64,000 nucleotides of DNA from Breviolum minutum Mf 1.05b.01. Its lineage: Eukaryota; Sar; Dinophyceae; Suessiales; Symbiodiniaceae. The DNA lies in the NCBI GenBank assembly GCA_000507305.1, contig DF239894.1, forward strand, positions 79,011-143,010, in the 5' to 3' direction. The translations under genes were made by a program, and so were the position numbers. Positions 1 through 12,244 of this stretch are shown one piece after another (positions within the stretch are counted from its first letter, which is position 1; each line of letters starts with the position of its first letter). The notes under the pieces are model-generated. The model did no database searches. It was not told where the DNA came from and saw only the letters and a program-made list of their open reading frames with translations.

Positions 1-1853
1 TAGCTATAGCTCATCTTGTCCACTTTGTGGCCGAAGTAGCCCCATCCCAGTGGGGTCCAACCTGGCTGACAAGGCAATGTTATCATGCAAAATGTGGTCA
101 CCAAAAAACAATGTAAAGGTGTCGTGTGTCAGCATTTCACAGAAACTTTTGACAGTTGAGCACATGCCTGCAGGGGTCCAATTACCAGAGCAGCTGTAGC
201 CACCACCTTCTGGCTCGGCAGCAATAGGATGGCCAACATTCACTGATGCGCGCCAGAACTCCTAGCTTCGTGAAAACGAATCACGCAGATACTTCAGCAC
301 AGAGCTTAGCAAAATTAATGGCAAAGCAGCAAGAATCCTTAACCTTCTCAAGGCATCACAAAAAAATCCATGAAGAACTCTAAGGCCTTCACACATCACC
401 AATGCATAGGCGATTCTTACTTGTATTCATATGAGTATTTCCTCGTGTCTAAAGCACAACTGCTTCGCTTGCAACAAGTTCAGCTAAGACATCCTCAGGA
501 ATGACCAACATAGTGTCACCATTGAATCCATCACCTTAGACACTTGGCTTTGAACCGATACATGTTTGTTCTGTTAGGAGTCTGGTGTTAGGTCAATAAT
601 CCCTATTTACATGTCAGCCATCTTGAAGTCCATTTTTCAAACTTAGCTTTTGAGGCAGTGACCTCCGGTTGCCTTCAAGAGCTCCGCCAAGGTGTCCCAA
701 TGATGTCCCTCTTGCCGGGTCGCTTGGTCCCATGGGTTATAGCCTCAGTGGCAACCATCAGACAAGCCTGACTGCTAGGTCCCATGGCAGCTGAAAATTC
801 AGGGACATTATATAAAGGGATGGCAAAACATTCATACTCACAGTGGCTTACTGTACTTGTTTGGCTTCTTCATGATTCATCATTTCAAAAAATGAGCTTG
901 CCGCAGCAATCATACCACCCGGCCCGCAGGACAAGAAACCCCATAGAACTCGGACACCTCTCTGGTGAAATTGCTGAGTGATGTTGGCAAGTCCAACCAA
1001 TCCACCCGGCAAGGCACGAAAGTAGTCGAACTGATTCCTGCGCTGGATGGCCCGGACCCCAGATGCAACCACCCTTGCACAGGCATGCTCCATCCTTCCC
1101 CCATGCATGGCTCCTCTCATCAATACCAATGTTGGTGTAGGTGGGCCAAATCAGTACTGAGTCGATACCTCCATAGCGTTGTGTGAGATCATCCAGGTAG
1201 CGATCCACCGTCCACGCCCCATCAAAGAGATACCTGGAGCACCAATTTTACACTAGAGGCATTCAAGACTGTACATCATGTGATACTGCTGTTCTGTGAG
1301 TATGAAACCAACAAAAGCCCTTGAAAGCCACTTGTGAGGCCTTCAGGAGCAGACATATCACTCCACCATAGAAATCTTCCATGCACCCTTTTCAATGCTT
1401 CAAACCTTACCTTCAAAATTACTGTGCAGGATATGAGTGATCACTTGAGACAAATCAGAGTGAACATGGGTTTTTCTCTACAAGTCAAATTCAGATTCCT
1501 TCAGGCCTGTCATAAAGGTGAACTTGTGGTTGGACAAATGAAGTGCGCGTCCAGCTGAGAGACGCTTCCTCATACACCTCGCCGGTGTAAGTCCTGAGAT
1601 TTTTCGAAATCAGCTGCTACGAGGTGCCAAAGGTATGGATGAAAGTGATGATTTCGGGTTTTCAAACATTAAAGGCTTCCAAAAAATAGCAAAAATGCGA
1701 CTTTTTTCACTTCAAATAACATCCATGGTACTTCAAATGATGATCTCTCCACTCCACGAGCTTCGAAAGCCAAACATCATGGGCTTCCTTTCCGGGTGCT
1801 GCGAAGGTCCGAGGGATGTCGTTCCAACAGTCCCCACGACCAAGATGCAATAG
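1..1853 (-). CDS. Gene A: conserved multi-exon protein with [10 protein letters not shown] / YNPWD / NGDTM / EPEGG motifs (3' end outside window)
   Basis: Eight minus-strand exons join in one frame: 1853-1732, 1593-1507, 1233-1114, 1037-940, 743-666, 534-494, 261-186 and 61-1 (continuing off the edge), about 227 codons. Every junction agrees in phase. Donors in order are GT, GC, GA, GT, GA, GA, GT; acceptors from the second exon on are AG|G. Motifs in order are [71 protein letters not shown] and WGYF. I recall this motif order from large conserved eukaryotic and bacterial proteins without a well-established function. The alternating hydrophobic strands and acidic or aromatic motifs suggest a TIM-barrel, glycosidase-like fold, which is inference only. 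The first exon start (AG|C at 1854) is the least secure boundary, and further upstream exons are likely. No signal peptide was found. Confidence 0.8.
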
Positions 1854-1915
1854 CTGGAAAAAAGCGGCCCAAATCAAAGACATGGCTGCGAAAATTGGAA
1901 ACTGAAAAAGAAAAG

Positions 1916-1951
1916 ATGAAACTGATGAAACTGATGAAACTGATGAAACTG
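1916..1951. repeat. Short tandem repeat, 9-bp unit
   Basis: About four copies of atgaaactg in a row, upstream of the most distal exon I can place for gene A. Seen directly; no function suggested. Confidence 0.8.
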
Positions 1952-4459
1952 TGATCTATGCATTGTCACTACGTGTTGGATGCCAAGACTGTACGTTACG
2001 ACTGCTATACTGATACTCCATAGAAACAATCAGTATGAGAAGTAGTAGGATGTTACTTAGGTTGTTCTTGCAGTGTCCAGCTCCGCCTCAATCCCTATCC
2101 TCACTCCTTGAGATGTATCACAACGCTGCCATATCGGCGAAGTATCAACAATTTGAGCAGAACTACTGACAGTGAAGAATGCCTTGGTCAGAAAAACATG
2201 CCTTGAGATACCGATATTTCACGTGGAAGTACTTTCCATTTCACTCTTTTTGAAGAAACACCAACAAGAAATGGCTGATTGCTGTCAACCCTGTAGGATG
2301 TTGACAGTTTTCGTACCCTTGGAACAGGAAGGACCTCCAGTCCTAGATGCTGCATTGTTTGTCGCTTTAGCCCTGAAGGATTTTGCAAAAAAATATTGGT
2401 TCTGTAGATCTTAAGGGCTCGAATTTAGACTACAGTAAATTTCATTTCATAATTTCTGTAGAAATGTCCAAGAGCACAGCTACATTAGTAATATGAAGAC
2501 AGGAGAAGCCTCCAAGATATTTCAGGGCAATATACAGAGAATATCTCAGGACTTATGGCTCATGAGTACAGCTGCACACGCCACACAGCATGGCATGCCT
2601 TTGATATCTGCAAGGGAAGGGTCTAGAATCCCAAACGAGCTCGTGGGGTGAGACCGTGAAACAGAGTTTGCTCACATCCTTTGGTGATGTCTTAAACAGC
2701 CAGAGGTACGTGAGATGGTTACACTGCAAAACTAAACGGTGATGATTTTCCAGGTGCAAAATGGATTTGCATCTGACTTTCATCACTAGACACGACTTCG
2801 GGACAAAGCCTCAATACACGTGCTTCAACAGTTTTTTTAACTAGGGCAGGGCGGTTTAGCCAGAACCCAGAGTTCAATCAAAAGGTGTAGCCTGTCACAT
2901 CTAGTAAAATGGATCATTGGGTCAAAGACAATGCTTTCGATGCATTGCACACTGAGAGATACACAGCTCTGTGGCCGCAAACTGTCCACTTACGTGCTCC
3001 TCAGAGTGGTCAGTCGTGCATTGCATACAGAAACTTCTTGCTGCCGCACCATACATTCTACAGCGTGCGGTGATAGACCTTATCGAAGTAATTCAAAGAA
3101 AATATCATGTGCTACTGACTTAGTTCTCTTGAAATCCGAAGGACATTAATCCTCCACCCTTCATAGCCAAGCCAACGAAATCTATGAGAAGATAAAGACA
3201 GAAAGTTGTGAACTGTTGTCAAGACTTTTCAAATGAAGGCTTGAAAATAGGAAGTCGTTCTTTCAAGGAGGTCCTTCTCTTGAGGTGGGTGCATTCAGCT
3301 TGTTTCTCATCTATCACAAATCGTAGGTGCAAAAAACACCAGCATCATCAGGCAGCTCACCAATCTGTTCTCAAATCCCCTGCAATTGTTGTTCTTTCTG
3401 GCAATTTCATCCTGCAATAGCAACACATCTCCGCAGAATTCAGCACTTCTTTGTGGAGATTGCTCACCATAAACTTCTTCCACCACCCCCGTGTTTTACC
3501 GAGACACTTGGACTTCAACTCCGCATTCTTGGCTTCCAACTCAGCCACCAGCTGCTCCCTGCTGCGCCCCCAATCCAAGGGTGGGGGTTTGCGTTCAAGG
3601 GGTGAAACCCACTACGAGCCTCTCAAAACCTGCTGAGGTTTTTGAATAATCAATCAATTGTCCTTGTCATCTGCGTTGTGTCGTTGTCATGTCGATGTCG
3701 TTGTCGATGTCGTTTTCGTTTTCGTTGTTGTTGTTGCCTTTCGTTGTTGTTGCCTTTCTTTGTTTTCTTCTTTTTGTTTTCTAGCTCTCCTTGCTACGCT
3801 GCTTCCCACCAGAAATCAAAAACATGGCGCGGCGGCAGGCATTCCTTCTCGGATGCCAACTTCCTGAGTGCTGCCACACACAGACAGAACAGTGCATATA
3901 ACTTATACAGGGTATCCGGGTATCCCACAAGTATATGTACCAGCATCTTTTATCGGTCCTCTTCCACCAATGAATCCAGCACAAACTTTGCTTATCATTG
4001 AACTTATCAGAGTACCGTGAAGACGAAGCATCAGTCTATTCGATTTCTTGTCCTTGCATTTGTATCTTCGTGTATGTGCACACACATGCAGTAAGTGGAC
4101 AAATATACAAAGGTATTTGGAAGCGCATACGTCTGTGTCCGTAAGATAGATCCAGAATATTGCATGTCGCATTTATAGATCCAGAATATTGCATCAACAA
4201 TCAGTATATAACGAATACCATTTGCAAGTCATCGTTTGCACAAACATAAGCAAGTCTGAGTTCTTGGGTGTTTCCTAGTATCTCTGAGTTCAGAACTTGT
4301 TGTGTTCAGCCATGATCTTAAGCCTTAGAAAGATCACAAGAAAAGAGAAACATCCTTCTGGGAGCAACTGACTGAATTCGCACAACCTGCTCCACACAAA
4401 TACTCAGTAGCAGCCCTCTGTATCCCCATGGTCAGGTGTGTTTGAAGCCTATGCTAGAC
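1952..4459. other. Spacer between genes A and B, with possible last exons of gene B
   Basis: No exon can be chained here with confidence. On the minus strand, near 3566-3510, one reading gives a coiled-coil-like run (EQLVAELEAKNAELKS) followed by a gtaaaa donor, and near 3420-3370 another reading follows a gcag acceptor (DEIARKNNN). Either could be a C-terminal exon of gene B, because the last exon placed for B (4499-4460) ends at a gtctag donor rather than a convincing stop. The plus strand at 3680-3780 is a low-complexity TCG/TTG/TTC patch. Confidence 0.4.
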
Positions 4460-7400
4460 CTGAGGGTCATACTCGGCCTGCATTTCCATAATCTTTGCCC
4501 TGGACGCAGTTGTACCGAAGCTAAGCATCTCGTCCAAACAAAAATAGAACAAACAGCACCTGAAACTAATTCAATTTCAAGGTTCACACCTTTGGTTCCA
4601 GGGATGGCTTATTTTTTGTCAGAAAAGAAGCCCTCCCTGTGTGCCTGTCCGGCTGCAGGCTTTCCTGACAGAAAAGAGCGGCATTTCCACACAAAAGCCT
4701 TTCACGAGTTCCGCTATGTTCCACCACTCCCAGTGCTGCAAGAGCCGTGCCTTCAACTCCTCAGGTGTCTGAGTGACCTCATTCCCTGACCTTAGAAAAA
4801 TGGAGTTTCGGCTGACGGCCGACGCAACTTTTCCACGTCAACCTCACTGAGGTCACTGCCCCATCAGCAAGCCTTGAAGCTTTCCAGACTGGGCACCTGA
4901 AGCTAAAAGTTAAAGCCTCAAGAAATAAGAAAAGGTGCAACTGGTGCAACTGGCATGCTAGCACATTCCCCCATCTCCACAAAAAAAAAGCTGGTTTCAC
5001 CTGGCCTGCAAGAAGTGCATCTCTAGCTTTCAGCCTGAGGTCTTCAACATTATCGACTTCCTGTTTCTTTTGAGCGAGCACCTGCAGTGAGGTTCACGAT
5101 CAAAACTTCAGAGCTGTTTCAGCTGTTTCCACCCATTCTGTACCGCGCCTCCTGCAACTTCCCAGAACCGGCTCCTTCCAACAGCGCAGCACGTGCCTGT
5201 TGCCTCAACGCCTCCACTTCTTCAGCCTCGCTCTCACCTGTTCCAGCTCCGGCAGCTTTTTGTGCCAAGATTTCACTCAGCTTGCCAGATGAGGCGCCTG
5301 ACCTCAAATTTTCAAGGCAATGACGTGGTAATGATCACAACTCCCGTAAAGTTTGACACTGCTGATTCTAGTAATTTCTGTCCACCTAAGTTTTGCCAGG
5401 ATGTTCTACGGTACTGTGGAGCTAATTTCGGCTATTGTTGAGTAATGTTGTGTGGTTGTTTTCCAGTTGCAAGTCAGTAAGGAGCTGCACAATAGAACCT
5501 TTCAAAAGTTGCTAGTCATCAGACAGGTCACAGCAGGGCTTGTAGTGCCTGCTGGCGTAGTTGGTTGACATCCTCATCCTCATGCTTCTTGCTAAGGATT
5601 TCTTCAAGTTTGCCACTTGCCATGCCATCCATCAGGGCGTCACGCGCCTGGGTACGGAGGCTTTCAACCTCATCTGCGTTATTCTTCTTGGCATACAACA
5701 TCTCCAGAAGCTTTCCGGATTGTGCACCTTCCAACAAAGCCTCACGCGCCTGTTGTCTCAGAGCATCCACCTCGTCATTCTCAGTTGCACTGGCCTTCTT
5801 CCGACTTGCCAGGATTTCCTGCAATTTTCCAGATTCAGCACCGTCCATCAAAGCAGTGCGAGCCCATGCCCTCAAAGCAAGGGCAGTGTCTACCTGAGCA
5901 GATGTATTAGCCACCTGCTTCTTCCTTTCCAGAATTTCTTGCAGTTTTCCGGACTCGGCACCTTCCATTAGTGCAGCCCGAGCCTGTTCCTTCAAAGTTG
6001 TGGCAGCTGGCTGTCCAGCATTGGCCCCTCTTTGCTTGGACAAAGCCTCTTCCAGGCGTCCTGTTTGTACTCCTTCCATCAAAGTGGCTGCTGCCAGCTT
6101 CCTCAACAAATCCGGATGAGCTTGAGATGAGTTCTCAGATGCATCCTTACCACTTAAGATCTTCTCCAACTGTCCTGACTCTGCAGCTTCCAGCAGTGCT
6201 GAATAAGCTTCTCCTCTAACTTGATCGACATCAAATTCTTCCCCCTGCCTGGCAGCCATGACTTCGTGCAGCTTTCCACTTTGTGCTCCTTTCAACAAGA
6301 CTTCCCGAGCTTGTAGTCTCAGCTTCTCTACTGAGACGTCTTGTGCTTGACTGGCTTGACCAGGCCTTTCAGCCAAAGCCGCTTGCAACTTGCCAGACTG
6401 CGCACCAGCCAACAAGGCTTCCCTTGCTTTTTGTTTCAAGACATCCATCTCTTCCGGTGCCACTGGTGGGTCTCCTTCTGTGCCAGGCTTCTCTGGAGGG
6501 GCCTCCCCAGTCTTCCTGCTTTGCAAGACTTCCTTGGTGACAATCAAAAAGGATGCAAAATGAAATTCAAGCAGTGGAGTGAGGCGGGCTGAAGTCACAT
6601 GAAGAGAATTGAACTGAGATGGAATGTAACTCCTGAGGAAGTACTCAATGAAAAATGTCTCCTAAAAAACTCTTTCAATCAAACCAGAAGATGCCTTTTT
6701 AGGCGGAAAAATGTCTCCATTTCCAGATGAGGATCGAAGAGCTTTCCTGTCTCTGCTCCCTTCAAGAGCAAGGCAGCAGCTTCTTTTCGTAAATGATCCA
6801 CTCCATTTTCTTCGACACCTCGGACACCTTGGCATCGGCTCTGAGTCTGAGACCACAAGCAGTCACATATGTTCACAATTCCTCTCAAGACCTGACTACG
6901 TACTGCAATTTCATTGATTTCATGTACTTCATTTGCTGTATCCACGTATCTCATGACGATCGCTTCATTCATTTCATCCATTTCATTCATTTCATTCATT
7001 TCGTTCATTTCATAAATTGCAGATTCCGTCTGTTCATCTCTTCATGAGTCCTGCAGCAAAAATATCAGGCCTTCTTCTTTCTGACCATTGGTGGGAGTCT
7101 GGTCATGCTTACTTTTGGGGCTGCCTCCATCTCTCAGCACCTGCTAGCACATGTGAATGGCCAACTATCAACCCAAAGAACGTCTGCACCATCAATTCAT
7201 TCCAAAAAACCCAGAGGCACTTGACGTTTCCAATGATTTCCTTGCCTCCAAGAGCTTCCCAGAGCGTGCGCCCTGCAACAAGGCATCTCTTGCCTGGGTG
7301 CGTAGGTCTTCCACTGGTGCCTGACAGGTCTCAGCCAAACCTAAAGCATTTGGACCCCTTCAAACATCCATCTTTATCCTGTCATATCATACCCTGTGCC

Positions 7401-8030
7401 TTCTCCATTGCTTTGGACTTGAACTGTCCTGCAACCTCATATGCAAAATGTGCATAAACTGTCCAGGATCAGCAAGAGTCACTTAATCACTAGTCTTTCC
7501 CCTCTTTTTTCAGGAGACATACATCCTTCTGAGTTCCAAACGTAGCTGTAGGGATCATCCGGCCTGCGATGCAAGATAGACACATGCAACGCAAGGACTT
7601 CTGCGCACCTGCCTCGACAACCCTGATTCAAAAAATCTATCATGAACAAGTCATGGAAAACGGACTTCCTTTCAAACGAAAAAGGCGAGTTTCACATCTT
7701 CCACTCGTGACAGCCTGTCTTTAATCAGACCACTGAGCAAGCCCTGGAGCAAAGAATGTACCTAGGATTGTTGTCATGAAGCCCTTGCAACTGCATGAAA
7801 AGTGTCAAACTTCTGCTGTTTTCAGACAATCAACTGTGTCCCTCCATCTTCAAGGCAACTTGATTGTTGATCGACCCAATGAAGAACGTAAATCCTTCCA
7901 TAAAAAGCAAAGACTACACACAATCTGCCATGCCAAGGCACTCTGTGTTTCTCCATGTACTCTTCGGCAGAACCTGCAACAACCTTCTTTTTGGCTGCTG
8001 CGTCTTCTTTGGGCCTTTGCAAGGACAGCT
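4460..8030 (-). CDS. Gene B: multi-exon protein with about 13 LRxQARxALLEGAxSGKLxEIL repeats and a docking-domain-like N-terminus
   Basis: Nine minus-strand exons join cleanly in frame: 7340-7246, 7140-7113, 6827-6736, 6532-5532, 5302-5149, 5081-5006, 4896-4857, 4790-4704 and 4499-4460, about 537 codons. Donors in order are GC, GT, GA, GT, GC, GC, GT, GA; all acceptors are AG|G. The exons encode about 13 degenerate copies of a 30-40 residue repeat with core LRxQARxALLEGAxSGKLxEIL, nine of them in or starting in the intron-free 1001-nt exon. It is predicted helical and I know no family name for it. Upstream, less securely, lie an exon near 7428-7384 (QFKSKAMEKAQ), one near 7735-7706 (GLLSGLIKDR) and one near 8030-7934 (SAEEYMEKHRVP). 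The last two resemble the RIIa/Dpy-30-type dimerisation-docking motif, which would suggest an anchored scaffold. The tail after the repeats (KARLLQHWEWWNIAELV) is unlike the repeat. The end of the gene is not certain. Confidence 0.75.
6959..7012. repeat. CATTT/CATTC short tandem repeat in an intron of gene B
   Basis: Runs of cattcatttcat with small changes (ccattt, cgttcat) fill this part of the intron between the 28-nt exon (7140-7113) and the exon starting at 6827. Read on the minus strand it gives a spurious Met-Asn-Glu peptide, which is not coding. Confidence 0.85.
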
Positions 8031-9550
8031 AGCAGACTCGGAGGCTGGGCCCCTTTGACCCCTCGACTCAGTTTCGATGACTTCCACTGCTAAATTTCAA
8101 GGACGGATAAACCCCCCAGAGTATGATGTCCAGCGTCCAAGTGTTCGGATTTGAACCCAAGCCCCAAGATTGAAAGATTAAAACATTGCCCTTCGAATCC
8201 TTTGAAACATTCTAGCTGTGTAGTGAATACCAATGCAGTATGTGCACACGAACTACAATCCTTTGGAACCCTGTAACTTCTGAGCACCCACACGGTCCTT
8301 CGCCTGCACACACCAGACACCGGTTCAAATGCAGCTGATGCGTGAAGCAGTCCAAATGCATGCAGCAAGCATCGCAAGCATCCCAAGCATCTCACTTCAG
8401 GCACATGTTAAAAAGTGGACTTCGGCAAAGTCAAACTTGTGATGCAGAGCCTTTCCGAACTTCAAAGTTGCCATGTCCTGAACTATGTTTTTTCAAATTC
8501 TGTATCTCAGAACTGGCCTGCTTCTCGAACCAACAAGGTAACCTCTGCATCATCTGCTGGCTGATCTGCCTGGGGCATGCGAATAATGAGCACAAGACAT
8601 CCACAAGTTCAAAATCAAGAGATCAAGGGATCAATGGATCAATGGATCAAGCACAGCTGGGATCAGATAAAGTGACTGTCTAATGGCATTATACTAAACA
8701 ATGCATTCAGTTCCCTCCTCCTTTCCATCAGACATGGTTTCCTAAATTGAGGCCCTCCATTTTGGCTCTCGGGGAAGCATGCACTGCGAACATTGAAGTT
8801 GTGCCTGCTTTGGCAATGTTGTTTGGCCAATCGGCAGGGTGATAGTCTGATCACCTTGAGAAGCCAAACATCAAAACAGCCACAGTCAGAGTCATGAGAT
8901 CCATCGGGATGACCCCTTCTGAAGATGTGCCAGGAGATGTCCCCCTAGGACCGCAACTCTCAGGTGTCAGAACTGCACGTGCTGATGCTGCCACAGTCAG
9001 AAGATCTACCTGCAAGCTGGCTGAGATTGATCATTTGCGATGGTTTTGGTTCTTCCGGGATACCACCAAATTACACTTGAATGCAAAACAACATGTCGAC
9101 AGCAAAATATGGTGGAATTCGCAATAACTTTGAAGAAATGGTCAGTTTGGAGAAAGGTATCTGCAGGCTGAAGGAAAAATCTTGGAAACTGTGACCAAAT
9201 CTGCGTTCTTCTGGCACTGATCTTTCCCATTAATAAACGTGAAGGACTCCGTTGCACCTTCCAGCATCTGAGAAAATCCTTCAACTAGTGGTTAGCTGCT
9301 GGTTTGGAATTTCCCAGCTTGTTTTTTCTAATAAAGGTACTCATAACACATTTTCATGATTCCCCTCATGGTTGGCATAGACCACAAGTCTTCCCATCTC
9401 CGCCTTGATGGCACCACAATCACGCAACGCACAAGGAAACCTCCACAAGTGACGCGCAGAAGTGGCTGCGGCGACGATTTCACATCCGTCAAAGGCAGGA
9501 TACCGTTTCATTGCAATTCGCTGTGAGTGATTGTCATTGAAATTCATTGT
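8031..9550. other. Spacer between genes B and G
   Basis: No exon chain was found. Positions 8605-8655 carry a short run of ggatcaat-like repeats. On the minus strand, 9480-9370 gives an open stretch (AAATSARHLWRFPCALRDCGAI) and 9020-8950 another (VDLLTVAASARAV). Both lie beyond the stop of gene G and could belong to an unplaced exon or be chance. Otherwise nothing is recognisable. Confidence 0.4.
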
Positions 9551-12198
9551 CTAAGCTGCCAGCTTGAAAGGCTTCTCTCCCACCAGCGATACTGGAACCT
9601 GACACAGGCAGCTATCGGATTCAATCCCACCGTTCACTCGATCCAATCAGACCACTCCACCTGACGGCGCGTGGCCCCAGCTCGGATGGAGATGATCGTC
9701 TCAGGCGACACGCCTGGAGATGTTTGGGACATTTGGGACACAATACAAGCAATGCCAATGAGATTATGTACAAAAAATCCTTTGCTACTTGGGTACTGTT
9801 GTCATTGCTTGTCACAACTCGACCAGGTGACACAGAATTTTAGACCAGTCCGTTTTTGCTTCACTGGTCATCAAATTCGCTGCAGTATTTGCTACATCAT
9901 TTTCAATCAAATGATCTGGCCTTTGGTGTCTTTGAGTACAATCTCCATTTTCTTTGCAGAGTCTGTCAGAGCCTGCAAACACGGACAAAAAGTGCAAGTG
10001 ATACAATTCAAAATTATACCGAAAGTCAATAGTCCTTGAGTTTTAGCAGGATTTGTAGACACAAATTTGGGGGAAGACTACACAGTTTGCAAGATTCACC
10101 AATCATTTCACGCAAGTGTCGTTGGCGTTTTGTTTCATCGTTTGTGTGCGACAAGGAACTGCCACATTTCTCTATTTTCACAAAAAATGCGACAGTGTTC
10201 AACCGGATAGAGGCCTATGTCTTGAAACACCGGCAACGAGGAACAAGAAAGGTGTCGTTTTATCGATAAGATATGTCTACGTTGGTGTCAAATAGATATG
10301 TGTGTCACTATTGGCACTGCGAGACTTGTTGTTCTCTTCCATGGAACCACCAAGTCGGACTTGTTGTGGACACAAAAAGCAAACAGAAACTCCTCTCACA
10401 AGATGCTAATGGAGCTGCAGCGTAGCAATTCAACATACACAATTCGTGCCACGATTACAGAGGCTAAATCACAATTTCCAAACAACAACACAAAACGACT
10501 GAAGGACTCCCTTTTCCAATCATTTTGTCTTGGCAAAGTATGACAATCAAAACGCTAGAAGTATGCGTTTGCCTGGACCTATTCATATCATTATCACACA
10601 AATTTGCCACACTTTGTCAAAATACTGCAACAACAGAAAAACATGCAATCATTAACGCCTTCATGATATGTTTTTTTGTAATCAGTGGCCGAGCGATTCG
10701 CTGGGAAGTGTCGGTCCAAGAACAAAGCTATCTTTGTAATGTGAACTGAATGCAAATGCACCACTTAGCATGGGATGAGAGCCTTGCCGCACTCGCTATA
10801 TTGGAGATCAAAAAACCATGCGGAACAGCAAACCAACAAAAAAAACCTTTGACTTTGATTACAAATCTTTAAAACCCAAACGGAAACAGGAAGGCCGTGC
10901 CAATGCGTCGCATTGATTGATTCTGAAACTGCTTCAAGTTTTGAACTTACATGCAGGAAAACCGTAAAAAGGTGTTCATAAACACAATGCGTTTAAAATA
11001 CGTGATGTGGAACACATGACAAATCACCAAGTTTTCTCAGACATCAATGAAAGGAGTCAAGGTTGACGCACCCCACCCAGTGTTCCAAAACAACTCAATC
11101 AACCGTTTCGTGACTCGAAATTCGATGTTCTTTGGGGCAAGAATGTCACGAAATAAAATATGGTTCGCGCAAATCGGAAAAAGTACCTCTTAAAAAGTGA
11201 ATTCAAGCAAGGTGCCAAAACAAAATCAATAAGTTATCATTTTTGGCCATCAACCATCGACCATGGACCGTTAACAATTAACCGTTTACCCTGAACCAAA
11301 AATCGTTCACCATCAACCAGCAACTATCAACCCATCAACCTTTTCAACCCATATGAACCCTGAAGCGTTTGCCCTTCACAGGTACCCTGCCCGTAAACCA
11401 TTGACAACTTCCCATGAACCATCTACCATTGATCACCCAACAACGACTACACGCCGGATATTCATGATTCCAGCAAGTTCATCAAAAATTCGCCGACAGA
11501 AAAACTATCATCAAAGACTACCCTCAAAGACTGCTTTACGTACAATCACCAGCACCGGCAGCATCACCATCACCACCATCCTAAACATCACCACCACCAC
11601 AACCACCACCACAAAGAATTTTAACACCAACAACCTTTAATTTCACCAACCACCTTTCCACCCATCCCCTTTGCACCAAACACCTTTTACACCAAACGAT
11701 TTTTACACCACACGTTTTTTGCACCACGCAACTTTGCCAAACAGTAGACACACTTTACATCAAATAAGAATCTATCAATCTGGCACATTTAAGAAAATCA
11801 ATCCATCAAACTTCACATTTTCACGCTTAGAAGCACAACACATCATTTTGAATCCAACAAAATTGAGGATTCGTGGGGCATGTGGCAGTTTCCTTGATCC
11901 TAATGTGGTGAATGTAAGAGCTTACCTGTTGACCATCAAGAATATAGTTGTAGCTCCGACAACCTGCTCCTGTAGGGGTTGGACGCGAAGTCAATGAAGG
12001 CAAAAACCCGAAGCTCCAAGGAGCAAGCTGCAAGCCGAACGATTAATCCAATCTGTCATGACACTGCAACCTGAGCATGATGCTCAGGCCAAGCTCACAA
12101 GTAGCAACCTGCAACGATGCACGACGAGCAGGGTTTGCGTCGGCATCGAAAGTGATCCAACCACTCTTGGCCGTAATGCGGGGCTGGGCCCCCACCAC
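9551..12198 (-). CDS. Gene G: C-terminal part of an unidentified multi-exon protein; upstream exons separated by the retrotransposon
   Basis: Five exons join in frame on the minus strand: 12198-12109, 12027-11926, 9972-9909, 9713-9661 and 9598-9551. They total 357 nt, that is 118 codons plus a TAG stop at 9553-9551. Donors are GT, GT, GA, GT; acceptors are AG|G except AG|C before 12027. Recognisable stretches are AKSGWITFDADANPARRA, TPTGAGCRSYNYILDGQQ, ALTDSAKKMEIVLKDTKG, SPETIISIRAGATRRQ and the C-terminus VSLVGEKPFKLAA. I do not recognise the family. The exon at 12198 starts at a ttttag acceptor, so the gene continues upstream, but 46 bp further the copia element begins; upstream exons must lie beyond 21115 or have been lost. 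The 1953-bp intron between 11926 and 9972 is supported by matching phase only, and a small exon inside it could have been missed. Confidence 0.7.
11235..11810. repeat. Low-complexity CAAC/CACC-rich tract with strong strand bias
   Basis: On the plus strand, about 570 bases are made of degenerate, non-periodic motifs: accatcaac variants (11240-11450), then caccaccac variants (11560-11620), then ttttacacca variants (11690-11740). G is nearly absent on this strand. It lies inside the long intron proposed for gene G. Readings through it are not coding. Confidence 0.75.
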
Positions 12199-12239
12199 CT
12201 AAAAGAAATGATGAAACGTCTGTCCAAATCACGTCGATT

Positions 12240-12244
12240 GATAA
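12240..12244. repeat. Target-site duplication, left copy (gataa)
   Basis: The five bases gataa directly precede the 5' LTR and recur directly after the 3' LTR at 21111-21115. A 5-bp duplication is the usual length for copia-type integrase. Confidence 0.92.

Noticed and set aside
8757-8768. ccattttggctc, matching 12 bases of the dinoflagellate spliced leader
   Set aside because: The match stops before the leader's 3' end (no caag), it is on the strand opposite to the nearby genes, and a 12-base match can occur by chance.
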